A program made the position numbers and the translations under genes. 36,445 nucleotides of DNA from Streptomyces sp. CBMA156 (lineage in GTDB: Bacteria; Actinomycetota; Actinomycetes; Streptomycetales; Streptomycetaceae): the NCBI RefSeq assembly GCF_014596515.1, contig NZ_MSJQ01000047.1:1-36445 (forward strand). The letters run 5' to 3'. Of this stretch, positions 18,216-27,130 are shown in pieces; within the stretch, counting starts at the first letter, position 1; the number at the start of each line of letters is the position of its first letter. Below the pieces are notes generated by a model. It was not told the DNA's origin. It saw only the letters and a program-made list of their open reading frames with translations, and did not search any database.

Positions 18216-19027
18216 AACGCCTCACCCAGGTAGGCCTGCTGAACGGTCGGATCGGCCATCACGGCCTCGGGGGTGTCCAGAGCGAGCAGGGTGCCGTGGT
18301 GCATCACCGCGAGCCGGTCGGCCAGGCCGAGCAGGACGTCCATGTGGTGTTCGACCATCAGGACGGTCCGGCCCAGGTCGCGGTGCACGGAACGGATCAG
18401 CTCGGTGAGGGCGGGCACCTCCTCCGCGCTGACACCGGCCATCGGCTCGTCCAACAGGATCAGCCGGGGCTCGGAGACCAGCAGGACGGCCAGCTCCAGC
18501 TTGCGCTTCTCCCCGTGCGAGAGCGCACTGGCCAGGGTGTCCGCGCGGTGGGTGAGCTCAGTGCGTTCCAGGGTGGCGGCCAGCTGCTGCTCGTAGCGGT
18601 CGGCACGGCGCCAGAGCCGGTACGAGGCACCGGGCCCGGCCGCCGCCTGGGCGGCCAGGCGGACGTGGTCGGCGACGGTCATCCCCGGCCAGAGGGAGGA
18701 GGTCTGGAAGGTGCGTCCGAGCCCGCGCCGGGCCCTGGCGTGCACCGGCTCGGCGGTGATGTCCGCGCCGTCGAGGTGGAGGCGGCCGTGGCTCGCCGGG
18801 TAGATGCCCGAGATCAGGTTGAAGAGGGAGGTCTTGCCGGCGCCGTTGGGCCCGATGAACGCGATGAACTCGCCTTCGTCGACCGAGAAGGAGACGTCCT
18901 CGACGATCGGCACACCGCGGACGGACCAGCCGAGCCCGTCCAGGCTCAGCACCGGGGAGGAGGGCAAGGAGGAACGCGCCGGCGGAGCGGCAGAAGCGGA
19001 AGGAGTGGAGACGGTACGGGCGGGCAT
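18212..19027 (-). CDS. livG: Branched-chain-type ABC transporter ATPase LivG
   Basis: The 271-residue ATPase has Walker [10 protein letters not shown] (59-67), signature [10 protein letters not shown] (169-178) and Walker B LILLDEP, followed by VEHHMD, the usual LivG form. The [15 protein letters not shown] segment is the Q-loop region typical of LivG. The ATG (19025-19027) lies 5 nt after the stop of the binding-protein gene; an in-frame extension exists but would run through that gene in another frame. A low-complexity Ala/Ser/Pro tail of about 25 residues precedes the domain. Confidence 0.93.
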   Translation of the reverse strand: MPARTVSTPSASAAPPARSSLPSSPVLSLDGLGWSVRGVPIVEDVSFSVDEGEFIAFIGPNGAGKTSLFNLISGIYPASHGRLHLDGADITAEPVHARARRGLGRTFQTSSLWPGMTVADHVRLAAQAAAGPGASYRLWRRADRYEQQLAATLERTELTHRADTLASALSHGEKRKLELAVLLVSEPRLILLDEPMAGVSAEEVPALTELIRSVHRDLGRTVLMVEHHMDVLLGLADRLAVMHHGTLLALDTPEAVMADPTVQQAYLGEAL

Positions 19028-19032
19028 CGGGA

Positions 19033-20304
19033 TCAGCCCGCCATCGGGACGACCGGGGGCGCCGCCTCGTCCGCGGTCAGGGTCTTCTCCACCGAGGGCT
19101 TGGCGGCGGCACCGTTGCCGGTGAGCCGGGCCTGGAACATCGGCTGGAGCAGGGCGTGGTCCTCGGCGCGCACCGTGGTCTTCCCCTTCACCCCGTCGAA
19201 GCTCCAGCCCTCCAGGGCCTTGATCAGGGCCGAAGTGTCCTCGGCGGAGCCGTGATTCGCCTCGACGGCGTGCACGATCATCTGCGCCGCGGTGAAGCCG
19301 TCGGGGGTGAAGATGTCGGTCTTTCCTCCGGCGGAGGCGACGGCCTCGGTCATGGCCTTCTCGACCGGGGTGCCGGCGGCGCCTTCGAAGTAGTGGTTCA
19401 GGAAGGAGATCTTCTCGCCGGCCGGGCCGAACAGCGGGTAGGAGGCGGCCAGGTCGAGGCCGGTGACGACCTTGGTGTCGGCGAACACGTCCTGCTGGTT
19501 GAGCGCCGTCCACAGGGCCGAGGCGGTGTCGCCGGCCCAGGCGACGAACAGCAGGTCGGGCTTGGCGGTCTTGGCCTGGGTGGCGAAGGGGGTGAGGTCG
19601 GTGGCGCTCGGCGGGGCGAGCACCTGGTCGACCGTCGCGCCCTCGGCACCGAGCAGGGCCTTCACGGCGGCCACGTTGGCCTGGCCGAAGGCGTTGTCCT
19701 GGGCGAGCACGGTGACCTTCTTGCCCTTGGCGTCACCGACGAACGAGGCCGCGGTCTTGATGTCCTGGTAGGACTGGCGGCCGGAACGGAAGGTGTACTT
19801 GTTCAGGCCGGTGACCTTGTCGGCGGCGGCCGGGCCGCTGATGAAGAGCACCTTGTTCTGGGCGGCGATCGGGCCGACCTGGAGGGCCACGCCGGAGGCG
19901 GTGGAACCGGCCAGCACCTTGTGGCCCTTGCCGATCAGGTCCTTGGCGGCGGACACCGCCTTGGCCGGGTCGCCCGCGTCGTCCTGCTCCTCGAACTCGA
20001 TCTTGTGCCCGTCGACCGCGCCGGTGCCCTTGGTCGCGTAGCTCAGGCCGGCCTTGAAGCCCTCCAGGTACTGCTTGCCGTAGGCGGCCAGCGGCCCGGT
20101 CTTGGAGTACACCAGGCCGACCTTGATCGGGCCCTTCGCCCCACCGTCCGCCGTGTTCGTCCCGGCCGTGCCGGCCTTGGCGCAGCCCGAGGCGAGCAGG
20201 ACGCAGGCCGCGAGGGCGGCGAACTTCCGGGCCGGGCCGCCGGTCAGGGAGTCGCCCAGGCGGGCGCCGGAGGCGGTCCTGGAGGGGGCTGTCGAGCTGC
20301 GCAT
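19033..20304 (-). CDS. livK: Periplasmic-type binding lipoprotein of the importer (LivK-like)
   Basis: The 423-residue protein is the substrate-binding component, a type I periplasmic-binding fold anchored by lipid. A signal peptide ends in the lipobox LASGC (Cys41). The mature part starts [17 protein letters not shown], the usual opening of LivJ/LivK-like proteins, and holds a [14 protein letters not shown] segment that follows the first strand-helix unit. It is the first gene of the operon and sits opposite the CoA-transferase genes. The ATG at 20302-20304 has AGGAG upstream at about 8 nt. Ligand identity is unknown: LivK-like proteins bind amino acids but also aromatic acids, amides and urea. 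Confidence 0.92.
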   Translation of the reverse strand: MRSSTAPSRTASGARLGDSLTGGPARKFAALAACVLLASGCAKAGTAGTNTADGGAKGPIKVGLVYSKTGPLAAYGKQYLEGFKAGLSYATKGTGAVDGHKIEFEEQDDAGDPAKAVSAAKDLIGKGHKVLAGSTASGVALQVGPIAAQNKVLFISGPAAADKVTGLNKYTFRSGRQSYQDIKTAASFVGDAKGKKVTVLAQDNAFGQANVAAVKALLGAEGATVDQVLAPPSATDLTPFATQAKTAKPDLLFVAWAGDTASALWTALNQQDVFADTKVVTGLDLAASYPLFGPAGEKISFLNHYFEGAAGTPVEKAMTEAVASAGGKTDIFTPDGFTAAQMIVHAVEANHGSAEDTSALIKALEGWSFDGVKGKTTVRAEDHALLQPMFQARLTGNGAAAKPSVEKTLTADEAAPPVVPMAG

Positions 20305-20820
20305 GGTGACCGACTCCTGTGGTGCGGCGGGGTGGATGCGGGAACCGTAGGTGTGCGGTGGGAGCGGCGACATGTGCCCGACCGACGCATCACCCGGCCG
20401 GGATGTGGCTCCGGTCGACATACCGTCGGCCCGGCCCCGTTCCCCGGGCGCTCCGGTGTGGCCGGCCGCCACGACCCAGGGCCCACCCATGGGGGTGGCC
20501 GCCATGGCTGCCCCGGCCCGTGTCCGGTGACGGTGGAGGGGCGCGGAGCCCGTCCGGCGGCAGCCACCCCAGCGGCGTGCCCGACCCCGGTCCGGACCGG
20601 ACAGGACCCCAGCCCAGCCCGGTCCGACCGCGGGCTCCGCGCGGTTCCCGAGCCCGCCGGCCACCCCGATGTCCGCTCCGCCCCCGACCCCTGGTTCGCC
20701 CTCGACGCCCGGCCGTCCCGACGCCCGGCCCGTCCCCGACGCCCGGCCCTCACGGACGCCTGCCGGCCCCGCGGTCGACCCGCCCACCCCCTTTCCTCCC
20801 ACTCCTCACGAGGTGATCCC
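20305..20820. other. 516-bp divergent control region between livK and the CoA-transferase genes
   Basis: No gene is supported. A TACGGT box on the minus strand (20344-20349) may be the livK -10. The inverted repeat CCACCC/GGGTGG (20483-20498) lies in the centre and could be a shared operator. The repeat GACGCCCGGCC (20704-20748) lies in the CoA-transferase leader. Confidence 0.5.
20704..20748 (+). repeat. Three copies of GACGCCCGGCC in the scoA leader
   Basis: GACGCCCGGCC occurs at 20704-20714, 20720-20730 and 20738-20748, with a degenerate fourth copy near 20755. The spacing is 16 and 18 bp. Confidence 0.75.
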
Positions 20821-21582
20821 TTGGACAAGGTCCTGGACTCCCCCGCCGACGCCGTCGGGGACATCCCCGACGGCGCGGTGCTGGCCGTCGGCGGCTTCGG
20901 CCTGTGCGGCATCCCGAGCACGCTGATCGGCGCCCTGGTGGACTCCGGTGCCACCGGTCTGCGGGTGGTCTCGAACAACTGCGGGGTGGACGACTGGGGG
21001 CTGGGCCTGCTGCTGCGGGCGGGCCGGATCGCCCGGATGACCTCCTCGTACGTCGGGGAGAACAAGGAGTTCGCCCGGCAGTACCTCTCCGGCGAACTGG
21101 AGGTGGAGCTCACCCCCCAGGGCACGCTGGCCGAGCGGCTGCGGGCGGGCGGCGCCGGCATCCCGGCGTTCTTCACCCCGGCCGGGGTCGGCACCCAGGT
21201 CGAGGAGGGCGGGCTGCCCTGGCGCTACGCGGCGGACGGTTCGGTGGCCCTGGCCTCCCCGCCGAAGGAGGTCCGGGAGTTCGGCGGCCGCCGGTACCTG
21301 CTGGAGGAGGCGATCACGGCGGACTTCACGCTGGTCCGGGCCGAGGTGGCGGACCGGCACGGCAACTGCGTGTTCCATGCCGCCGCCCGCAACTTCAACC
21401 CGCTCTGCGCGGCGGCCGGCCGGATCACCCTGGTCGAGGCGGACCGGATCGTCGAGCCCGGCGAACTCCCCCCGGACGCGGTGCACCTGCCCGGGGTGTA
21501 CGTCGACCGGGTGGTGGCGGCCGACCCCGGGGACCGCCGCATCGAGCGCCGGACCGTCCGCCCCGCACTCCAGGAGGCCTGA
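20821..21582 (+). CDS. scoA: 3-oxoacid CoA-transferase subunit A
   Basis: Subunit A of a CoA-transferase moving CoA from succinyl-CoA to a 3-oxoacid such as acetoacetate. The 253-residue product has GGFGLCGIP (24-32), the CoA-binding glycine loop, then a [16 protein letters not shown] region and [14 protein letters not shown], all typical of the SCOT/ScoA family. The frame is open far upstream, but TTG at 20821 follows GAGGTGAT (20809-20816), nearly the full complement of the 16S 3' end, and gives the standard length. Subunit B follows 4 nt later. PcaI (3-oxoadipate CoA-transferase) is a close alternative. Confidence 0.9.
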   Translation: MDKVLDSPADAVGDIPDGAVLAVGGFGLCGIPSTLIGALVDSGATGLRVVSNNCGVDDWGLGLLLRAGRIARMTSSYVGENKEFARQYLSGELEVELTPQGTLAERLRAGGAGIPAFFTPAGVGTQVEEGGLPWRYAADGSVALASPPKEVREFGGRRYLLEEAITADFTLVRAEVADRHGNCVFHAAARNFNPLCAAAGRITLVEADRIVEPGELPPDAVHLPGVYVDRVVAADPGDRRIERRTVRPALQEA

Positions 21583-21586
21583 CCCG

Positions 21587-22312
21587 ATGCCCACCCCGAC
21601 CATCACCGCCACCGCGACCGGCCCCACCGCGACCACCCCCGGCGTCTCCGCCGCGCCCACGCCCGCGCCCACGCCCGCCCTTGACCCGCGCAACGCCCTG
21701 GCCGCCCGCGCCGCCCGGGAGTTGCGCGACGGCCAGTACGTGAACCTGGGCATCGGCCTGCCGACGCTGATCCCCAACCACCTCCCGCCGGGCGTCGAGG
21801 TGGTGCTGCACTCGGAGAACGGCGTCCTCGGCGTCGGCCCGTACCCGGAGGAGGGCACCGAGCACGCCGACCTGATCAACGCCGGGAAGGAGACGGTGAC
21901 GGTCGCCGCCGGCGCCTCGTACTTCGACTCCGCCTTCTCCTTCGGCATGATCCGGGCCGGGCGGATCGACGTCTCGGTGCTCGGCGCGATGCAGGTCTCC
22001 GCCGCCGGGGACCTCGCGAACTGGATGATCCCCGGCAAGATGGTCAAGGGCATGGGCGGCGCGATGGACCTGGTGCACGGCGCCCGCCGGCTGATCGTGG
22101 TGATGGAGCACACCGCCCGCGACGGCTCACCGAAGATCGTCGAGGAGCTGTCACTTCCGGCTACCGGACGGGGAGTTGTGGACCGGATCGTCACCGACCT
22201 CGCGGTGGTCGACGTGACCCCGGAGGGGCTGCGCGTGGTGGAGACGGCCCCGGGCGTGGGGTTCGCCGAGGTCCAGGCGGCGACCGGCGCCGCCCTGCTG
22301 CCTCCGCTCTGA
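21587..22312 (+). CDS. scoB: 3-oxoacid CoA-transferase subunit B
   Basis: The 241-residue partner subunit carries the catalytic Glu in SENG (76-79; Glu77), which forms the acyl-glutamyl thioester, and the conserved [21 protein letters not shown] and [18 protein letters not shown] segments. It has about 30 extra Thr/Ala/Pro residues before the domain. AGGAGG (21572-21577) lies 9 nt before the ATG, inside the end of scoA. With scoA it makes a complete enzyme. It lies back to back with the liv-type operon, suggesting related function. Confidence 0.92.
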   Translation: MPTPTITATATGPTATTPGVSAAPTPAPTPALDPRNALAARAARELRDGQYVNLGIGLPTLIPNHLPPGVEVVLHSENGVLGVGPYPEEGTEHADLINAGKETVTVAAGASYFDSAFSFGMIRAGRIDVSVLGAMQVSAAGDLANWMIPGKMVKGMGGAMDLVHGARRLIVVMEHTARDGSPKIVEELSLPATGRGVVDRIVTDLAVVDVTPEGLRVVETAPGVGFAEVQAATGAALLPPL

Positions 22313-22329
22313 CCAGCCAGGCCCCGTAC

Positions 22330-22365
22330 GGACGGCCGGATCGCCCCGGGGCGGTCCGGCCGTCC
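22330..22365 (+). terminator. Hairpin terminator after scoB
   Basis: GGACGGCCGGATCGCCCC is followed directly by its complement GGGGCGGTCCGGCCGTCC: 18 bp with one G-T pair and almost no loop, 18 nt after the scoB stop. Confidence 0.7.
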
Positions 22366-22500
22366 CGCTGCCCCTCGCCGCGCTCCTCCTTCCACCCCCT
22401 CGCCGCCATCCCCCTTCCGGCGCCCCTCGCCGTCACCCCCTCGGCACCACCCCCGCTCCACCATCCGGCCTCCGCCGGGTAACGCGGATCGGCCGGGCAG

Positions 22501-22512
22501 GGCGAATTCGCC
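22501..22512. promoter_or_regulatory. Perfect 12-bp palindrome GGCGAATTCGCC
   Basis: The palindrome lies between two copies of GATCGGCCGGG upstream of cslA, the arrangement of a candidate operator. No binding protein is identified. Confidence 0.35.
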
Positions 22513-22571
22513 GCAATAGCACCAACACCCGCCAGATCGGCCGGGAACCGTGGCATCTTCATGCCTGGACG

Positions 22572-22604
22572 ACGGTGATCGCCCGGATTGGTTGCGATCA
22601 CCGT
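22572..22604. repeat. 11-bp inverted repeat upstream of cslA
   Basis: ACGGTGATCGC (22572-22582) and GCGATCACCGT (22594-22604) are perfect complements separated by 11 nt. It can be read as an operator with half-sites about two helical turns apart or as an RNA hairpin. Confidence 0.75.
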
Positions 22605-22632
22605 TGCGCTCAGGGAGAGTTGAGGAAGTCGA

Positions 22633-22678
22633 GGATCCCGACGTGTCCGGAGGGGAAGCTGGAAAAGCATCGGGATCC
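22633..22678. repeat. 9-bp inverted repeat upstream of cslA
   Basis: GGATCCCGA (22633-22641) and TCGGGATCC (22670-22678) are perfect complements around a 28-nt loop. Confidence 0.65.
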
Positions 22679-22887
22679 CGGATTCGAGGCCGCCGTACCC
22701 GCGCACAACCGAACCGGTCGCACACGCTGGACGTGCCGGACCGCCCGGAAACCGCCTGAGAAGCATGGTTCCCCGGGCCGCGTTCTCGCCGGTTCCACCT
22801 GGTTCCACCCGGCCGGCTCCGAGTCGAGGCAAGCCCACGCAGAAGCCGAGCGAGTGAAGCAAGGCGCGAACTCCGGGGGGAGCAGCT

Positions 22888-25014
22888 ATGAGCACGCCGT
22901 TCTCACGACGAAAGGGCGTCGGAACGGCCCACGGGCGAGGTGACGGACGAGGTGAAGGGCAGCTGGACGAGGCCGTCCTGAGCACCGTAGCCGTACCCGA
23001 AGCCCCGTACGACTACGGCCACTTCAGCCGTCTCGCCGGCCCGGCACACGACCCGGACGAGGACGACGACCTCGGCGGCGGCGTCTACTGGCCCGACCCG
23101 GCCGTCTCGTACGAACCCGCCCCGGCAACCTCGTACGCCCCAGCCCCGGCCCCAGCTCCCGTCCCCGCAACCGCCCCCTCGGCCGCTTCCCATGAACCAC
23201 CGCCCACGGAACCCCCGTACCGCGTCCGCTACCGCAGCCTGCTGCGCCGCGAGCCGCACCGGATCCGCGCCGCCCTGCTGCTGATGGCCGCTCCCGTGGT
23301 GGAGGTGGTGCTGCTGGTCTGGTTGCTGCTGCCGGAGCACTGGCCCGAGCGGATCGACGAGACCAACACCCTGGTGCTCCTCGGCGACAAGGTGATGATC
23401 GGCATCATCGCCGTCGTCGAGGTGTTCCGGCTGGTCAACGTCGTCTCCAACACCCACGCCACGCTGGTCGCCCGCGATCCGATCCCGGTGACACCGGTGC
23501 CGGGCACCCGGGTCGCCTTCCTCACCACCTGCGTGCCGGGCAAGGAGCCGCCGGAGATGGTCCGGGCCACGCTGGCCGCGGCCCGCGCCGTGCGGCACGA
23601 CGGACCGTACGACGTCTGGCTGCTGGACGAGGGAAACGATCCTGCAATGCAGGAGCTCTGCGCCGAACTGGGCGTGCGCCACTTCAGCCGCGCCGGCCGG
23701 CCGCACTGGAACCGGCCGAAGGGCCGGTTCCGCGCCGGGACCAAGCACGGCAACTACAACGCCTGGCTCCAGGCCCACGGCGACGACTACGAGTTCTGGG
23801 TGTCCGTGGACACCGACCACGTTCCGCTGCCGGACTTCTGCGAGCGGATGCTCGGCTACTTCCGCGACCCCGACGTGGCATTCGTGGTCGGCCCCCAGGT
23901 GTACGGGAACTACCGGAGCTCGGGCTCGGCCGTCACCAAATTCTCCGAGAGCCAGCAGTACCTCTTCCACGCCCTCATCCAACGCGCCGGAAACCGCTAC
24001 GGCGCGCCCATGTTCGTGGGCACCAACAACGCCGTCAGAATCCGCGCACTCCAGTCGATCGGCGGGTTGTCCGACTCCATCACCGAGGACATGGCGACCG
24101 GTCTGGAGTTCCACCGGAGCCGGAACCCGGAGACCGGAGAACGCTGGAAGTCCGTGTACACCCCGGACGTGCTCGCGGTCGGCGAGGGCCCGTCGTCCTG
24201 GACCGACTTCTTCTCCCAGCAACTGCGCTGGAGCCGCGGCACCTACGAGACCCTGCTCACCCAGTACTGGCGGGTGCTGTGGCAGCTGTCGCCCGGGCGG
24301 CTGCTCAACTACTCGCTGATGGTGGGCTTCTACCCGATGGCGGCGCTCACCTGGCTGCTCGGCGGCCTGTCCAGCGTCCTCTACCTGGGCTTCGGTGCCT
24401 CGGGCGTGCACGTCTCCTCGGAGATCTGGATGATGCTCTACAGCGACGCCGCCGCCCTCCAGCTCCTGCTCTACACCTGGAACCGCAAGCACAACGTGAG
24501 CCCGCACGAGCCGGCCGGCTCCTCCGGGGTGGCCGGCATGGTGATGTCGGCGCTCTGCGGCCCGGTCTACGCGGCCTCGCTGCTCCAGGCACTCGTGCGC
24601 CGCCGCAGCCGCTTCGTGGTGACGCCCAAGGGCCGCTCGGCCAGCACCGACCGCCTCGGTGCCTTCCGCTTCCACCTGTTCTGGACGCTGGTGTTCGGCG
24701 GCGCGATCACCGCCTCCTACTTCACCGGCTACGACCACGCCGCCATGCGCGCCTGGGCCTGGATCGCCCTGCTGTTCACCCTCCTGCCGGTCCTGATCAC
24801 GGCCGGCGACGCCGTCCGCCGTCGCAGGACCCGCCCCACCGCCACCCTCACCGTCACCGGCGGCCCGACGGCGACCCCGGCGGTCCTCCTGGAGAAGCGC
24901 CGCCCGCGCCACGCCCGCGACCGCCGGGCCGCACAGCCCGTACGGACCGCGCCACCGCCGTCGTTCACCCCGCCCGCACCCGACCGGACCGGGAACCGCA
25001 CGCCCTCCCACTGA
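22888..25014 (+). CDS. cslA: CslA, cellulose synthase-like GT2 membrane glycosyltransferase
   Basis: CslA makes a beta-glycan exported at growing hyphal tips in Streptomyces and needed for normal tip growth and aerial development. The 708-residue product has a cytoplasmic N-terminal part rich in Ala/Pro (about 75-100), two transmembrane helices (about 127-185), a GT2 domain with LLDEGND (Asp247), DTD (308-310), ITED (398-401) and QQLRW (444-448), then several more helices and a Pro/Arg-rich tail. These are the D, DxD, TED and Q(Q/R)xRW motifs of processive synthases. No PilZ domain is seen. The ATG follows GGGGGGAG. glxA is 94 nt downstream in the same direction, matching the known cslA-glxA order. 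Confidence 0.93.
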   Translation: MSTPFSRRKGVGTAHGRGDGRGEGQLDEAVLSTVAVPEAPYDYGHFSRLAGPAHDPDEDDDLGGGVYWPDPAVSYEPAPATSYAPAPAPAPVPATAPSAASHEPPPTEPPYRVRYRSLLRREPHRIRAALLLMAAPVVEVVLLVWLLLPEHWPERIDETNTLVLLGDKVMIGIIAVVEVFRLVNVVSNTHATLVARDPIPVTPVPGTRVAFLTTCVPGKEPPEMVRATLAAARAVRHDGPYDVWLLDEGNDPAMQELCAELGVRHFSRAGRPHWNRPKGRFRAGTKHGNYNAWLQAHGDDYEFWVSVDTDHVPLPDFCERMLGYFRDPDVAFVVGPQVYGNYRSSGSAVTKFSESQQYLFHALIQRAGNRYGAPMFVGTNNAVRIRALQSIGGLSDSITEDMATGLEFHRSRNPETGERWKSVYTPDVLAVGEGPSSWTDFFSQQLRWSRGTYETLLTQYWRVLWQLSPGRLLNYSLMVGFYPMAALTWLLGGLSSVLYLGFGASGVHVSSEIWMMLYSDAAALQLLLYTWNRKHNVSPHEPAGSSGVAGMVMSALCGPVYAASLLQALVRRRSRFVVTPKGRSASTDRLGAFRFHLFWTLVFGGAITASYFTGYDHAAMRAWAWIALLFTLLPVLITAGDAVRRRRTRPTATLTVTGGPTATPAVLLEKRRPRHARDRRAAQPVRTAPPPSFTPPAPDRTGNRTPSH

Positions 25015-25108
25015 ACGGAACGGCACAGCGCCGAACCGGACAGCCGCCCGAGCAGAACAGCCGTCCGAACCGAACAGCCCCCGACCGCCTCCCGAGGGAG
25101 CAACCACC

Positions 25109-27040
25109 GTGAGGATCCACAAGGCCGGCCGCACCAAGCGCCTCGCCCTCGGCAGTACCGTCGCGCTGACCGTGGCCGGGATGAACGCACCGGCCGTCCT
25201 CGGCTTCGCCTCCGAGCAGTACCACAGCTACGTGATCAACCGCCCCGACTACAAGGCGCGGTACGGCCACTGGCAGACCCTGTCGCTGCCCGCCGAGTTC
25301 CGGGTCAACGCCGTGCACGCGACGCTGCTGCGCACCGGCAAGGTCCTGATCGTGGCCGGCTCCGGCAACGACGAGAAGCAGTTCGACACGGGCACCTTCA
25401 AGAGCCTGCTCTGGGATCCGGCCGAGAACACCTACAAGCCGGTCCCCACCCCGGCCGACATGTTCTGTGGCGGCCACACCTCGCTGCCGGACGGCCGGGT
25501 CCTGGTGGCCGGCGGCACCCAGCGCTACGAGAAGCTGGCCGGCGCCGTGAAGAGGGCCGCCGGCGTGATGCGGGTGCGCAACGAGAGCCCCGAGCGCGAC
25601 CGGACCTTCCCGAAGGGCACCGTCTTCGTCTCCCCGAACGGCCACGAGTACGCCAGCACCGCCGAGGTGACCGTCCCGGCCGCGACCAAGGCCGGCTCCG
25701 GCAAGCAGACCGTGGTCACCGCCGGCGAGCAGCACGTGTACGTGGAGGCGGTCGCCGCGGGCCCGGACTACGTCGCCGACTCCCCCGCCCAGTACCGGAT
25801 CAAGGGCCTGAGCGGCACCGACGCCCACAACCTGTACGGGCAGAACACGAAGCTGACCCTGGACAAGCAGGAGTACCAGGGCATCCGCTCCGCCTTCGAG
25901 TTCAACCCGGACACCGAGCTGTACGAGCCGGTCACCGACATGGCCCACGCCCGCTGGTACCCGACGCTGACCGGGCTGGGCGACGGCCGGGTGGTCACCG
26001 TCTCCGGGCTGGACGACACCGGGGAGATCCTCAGCGGCAACGAAAACGAGATCTACGACCCGAAGTCCAAGTCCTGGTCCAAGGGCCCCGACCACTACTT
26101 CCCGACCTACCCGGCGATCTTCCTGACCGCCTCGGGCAAGCTCTTCTACTCCGGCTCCAACGGCGGCTACGGCCCCGGCGACAAGGGCCGCGAGCCCGGC
26201 GTGTGGGACGTGTCGACCGGGGCCTTCCAGCCCGTCCCCGGCCTGCGCGACCCCGGCCTCACCGAGACCTCCTCCTCGGTGCTGCTGCCGCCCGCGCAGG
26301 CGCAGAAGGTGATGGTGCTCGGCGGCGGTGGCGTCGGCGAGTCGCCGCTGTCCACCGCCCGCACCGACATCGCGGACCTCTCCGCCGCCGCGCCCGCCTT
26401 CACCCCGGGCCCGGACCTGCCGGCCGGCGGCACCCGCTACCTCAACAGCGTGATCCTCCCCGACGACACCGTCTTCACCACCGGCGGCTCCAGCGGCTAC
26501 CGCGGCCGGGGCGACAGCGACCTGCTCAAGGCGCAGGTCTACCACCCGGATTCCAACAGCTTCAGCACCGCCGCCGAGCCGGCCGTCGGCCGCAACTACC
26601 ACTCCGAGGCGCTGCTGCTGCCGGACGGCCGGGTCGCCGTGCTGGGCTCCAACCCGCTCTTCGCGGACAAGGCCGAGACCCAGCCGGGCGGCTTCGAGCA
26701 GCGCATCGAGATCTACACCCCGCCGTACCTGTACCACGGCGACCGCCCGCAGGCCGGTGCCGTTCCGCGGACGGCCGGGCTCGGCGGCACCGTCGCGGTC
26801 GGTACGTCCAGGCCGGAGGCGGTCGCCACCGCCAAGCTGATCCGGCCGAGTTCGGTCACCCACGTCACGGACGTGGAGCAGCGCTCGGTGGCCCTGGAGA
26901 TCACCGGACGGACGGCGGACGGCGTCTCGCTCGCCCTGCCCGGCAACCCCAGTCTGCTGCCGCCGGGCTGGTACATGCTGTTCCTGACGGACGCCGCCGG
27001 CACCCCGTCGGTCGCCCGCTGGATCCAGGTCACCGCCTGA
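25109..27040 (+). CDS. glxA: GlxA, galactose-oxidase-like copper radical oxidase
   Basis: GlxA is a mononuclear copper oxidase that acts with CslA in glycan deposition at the hyphal tip. The 643-residue protein has an N-terminal signal-anchor-like segment (LALGSTVALTVAGMNAPAVL, about 12-31), Kelch-type blades with DGRV turns, and a C-terminal DUF1929-like domain. Copper-site residues are in place by comparison with galactose oxidase: Cys120 (MFCGG) and Tyr284 (RWYPT) as the cross-linked pair, axial Tyr497 and His498 (RNYHSE), and His585 (VTHVTD). Trp283 immediately precedes the cross-linked Tyr, which agrees with the GlxA group. GTG 25109 follows GAGGGAG. Copper loading by a chaperone is known for the family but no chaperone gene is seen here. 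Confidence 0.95.
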   Translation: MRIHKAGRTKRLALGSTVALTVAGMNAPAVLGFASEQYHSYVINRPDYKARYGHWQTLSLPAEFRVNAVHATLLRTGKVLIVAGSGNDEKQFDTGTFKSLLWDPAENTYKPVPTPADMFCGGHTSLPDGRVLVAGGTQRYEKLAGAVKRAAGVMRVRNESPERDRTFPKGTVFVSPNGHEYASTAEVTVPAATKAGSGKQTVVTAGEQHVYVEAVAAGPDYVADSPAQYRIKGLSGTDAHNLYGQNTKLTLDKQEYQGIRSAFEFNPDTELYEPVTDMAHARWYPTLTGLGDGRVVTVSGLDDTGEILSGNENEIYDPKSKSWSKGPDHYFPTYPAIFLTASGKLFYSGSNGGYGPGDKGREPGVWDVSTGAFQPVPGLRDPGLTETSSSVLLPPAQAQKVMVLGGGGVGESPLSTARTDIADLSAAAPAFTPGPDLPAGGTRYLNSVILPDDTVFTTGGSSGYRGRGDSDLLKAQVYHPDSNSFSTAAEPAVGRNYHSEALLLPDGRVAVLGSNPLFADKAETQPGGFEQRIEIYTPPYLYHGDRPQAGAVPRTAGLGGTVAVGTSRPEAVATAKLIRPSSVTHVTDVEQRSVALEITGRTADGVSLALPGNPSLLPPGWYMLFLTDAAGTPSVARWIQVTA

Positions 27041-27067
27041 CGCCCCGGAACGACGCGAGCGGCCCGG

Positions 27068-27121
27068 CCGGCCCGGGTGACGCAGCCGGCCCGGGCGACG
27101 CGATCGGCCCGGGCCGGCGCG
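27068..27121. repeat. 18-bp tandem repeat in the glxA-GH6 convergent gap
   Basis: Three units, CCGGCCCGGGTGACGCAG, CCGGCCCGGGCGACGCGA and TCGGCCCGGGCCGGCGCG, follow each other. The internal GGCCCGGGCC-type palindromes can form hairpins, so this is also the likely terminator for both genes. Confidence 0.7.
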
Positions 27122-27130
27122 GGCCATGCC

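Larger units (their letters stand above)
22313..22887. other. 575-bp intergenic region before cslA with several inverted repeats
   Basis: Frames here lack coding bias and no gene is supported. Order of elements: scoB terminator (22330-22365), a pyrimidine-rich tract (about 22366-22470), direct repeats GATCGGCCGGG (22487-22497 and 22535-22545), palindrome GGCGAATTCGCC (22501-22512), hairpin GGCAT/ATGCC (22552-22565), 11-bp inverted repeat (22572-22604) and 9-bp inverted repeat (22633-22678). The half after 22480 is less GC-rich than its surroundings. Confidence 0.6.

Noticed and set aside
19156..20820. Upstream extension of the scoA frame
   Set aside because: It runs antisense through the livK gene, lacks family similarity, and a strong ribosome binding site precedes TTG 20821.
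22575..22943. 122-codon plus-strand frame upstream of and overlapping cslA
   Set aside because: Third codon positions are not GC-enriched and it would overlap the well-supported cslA start.
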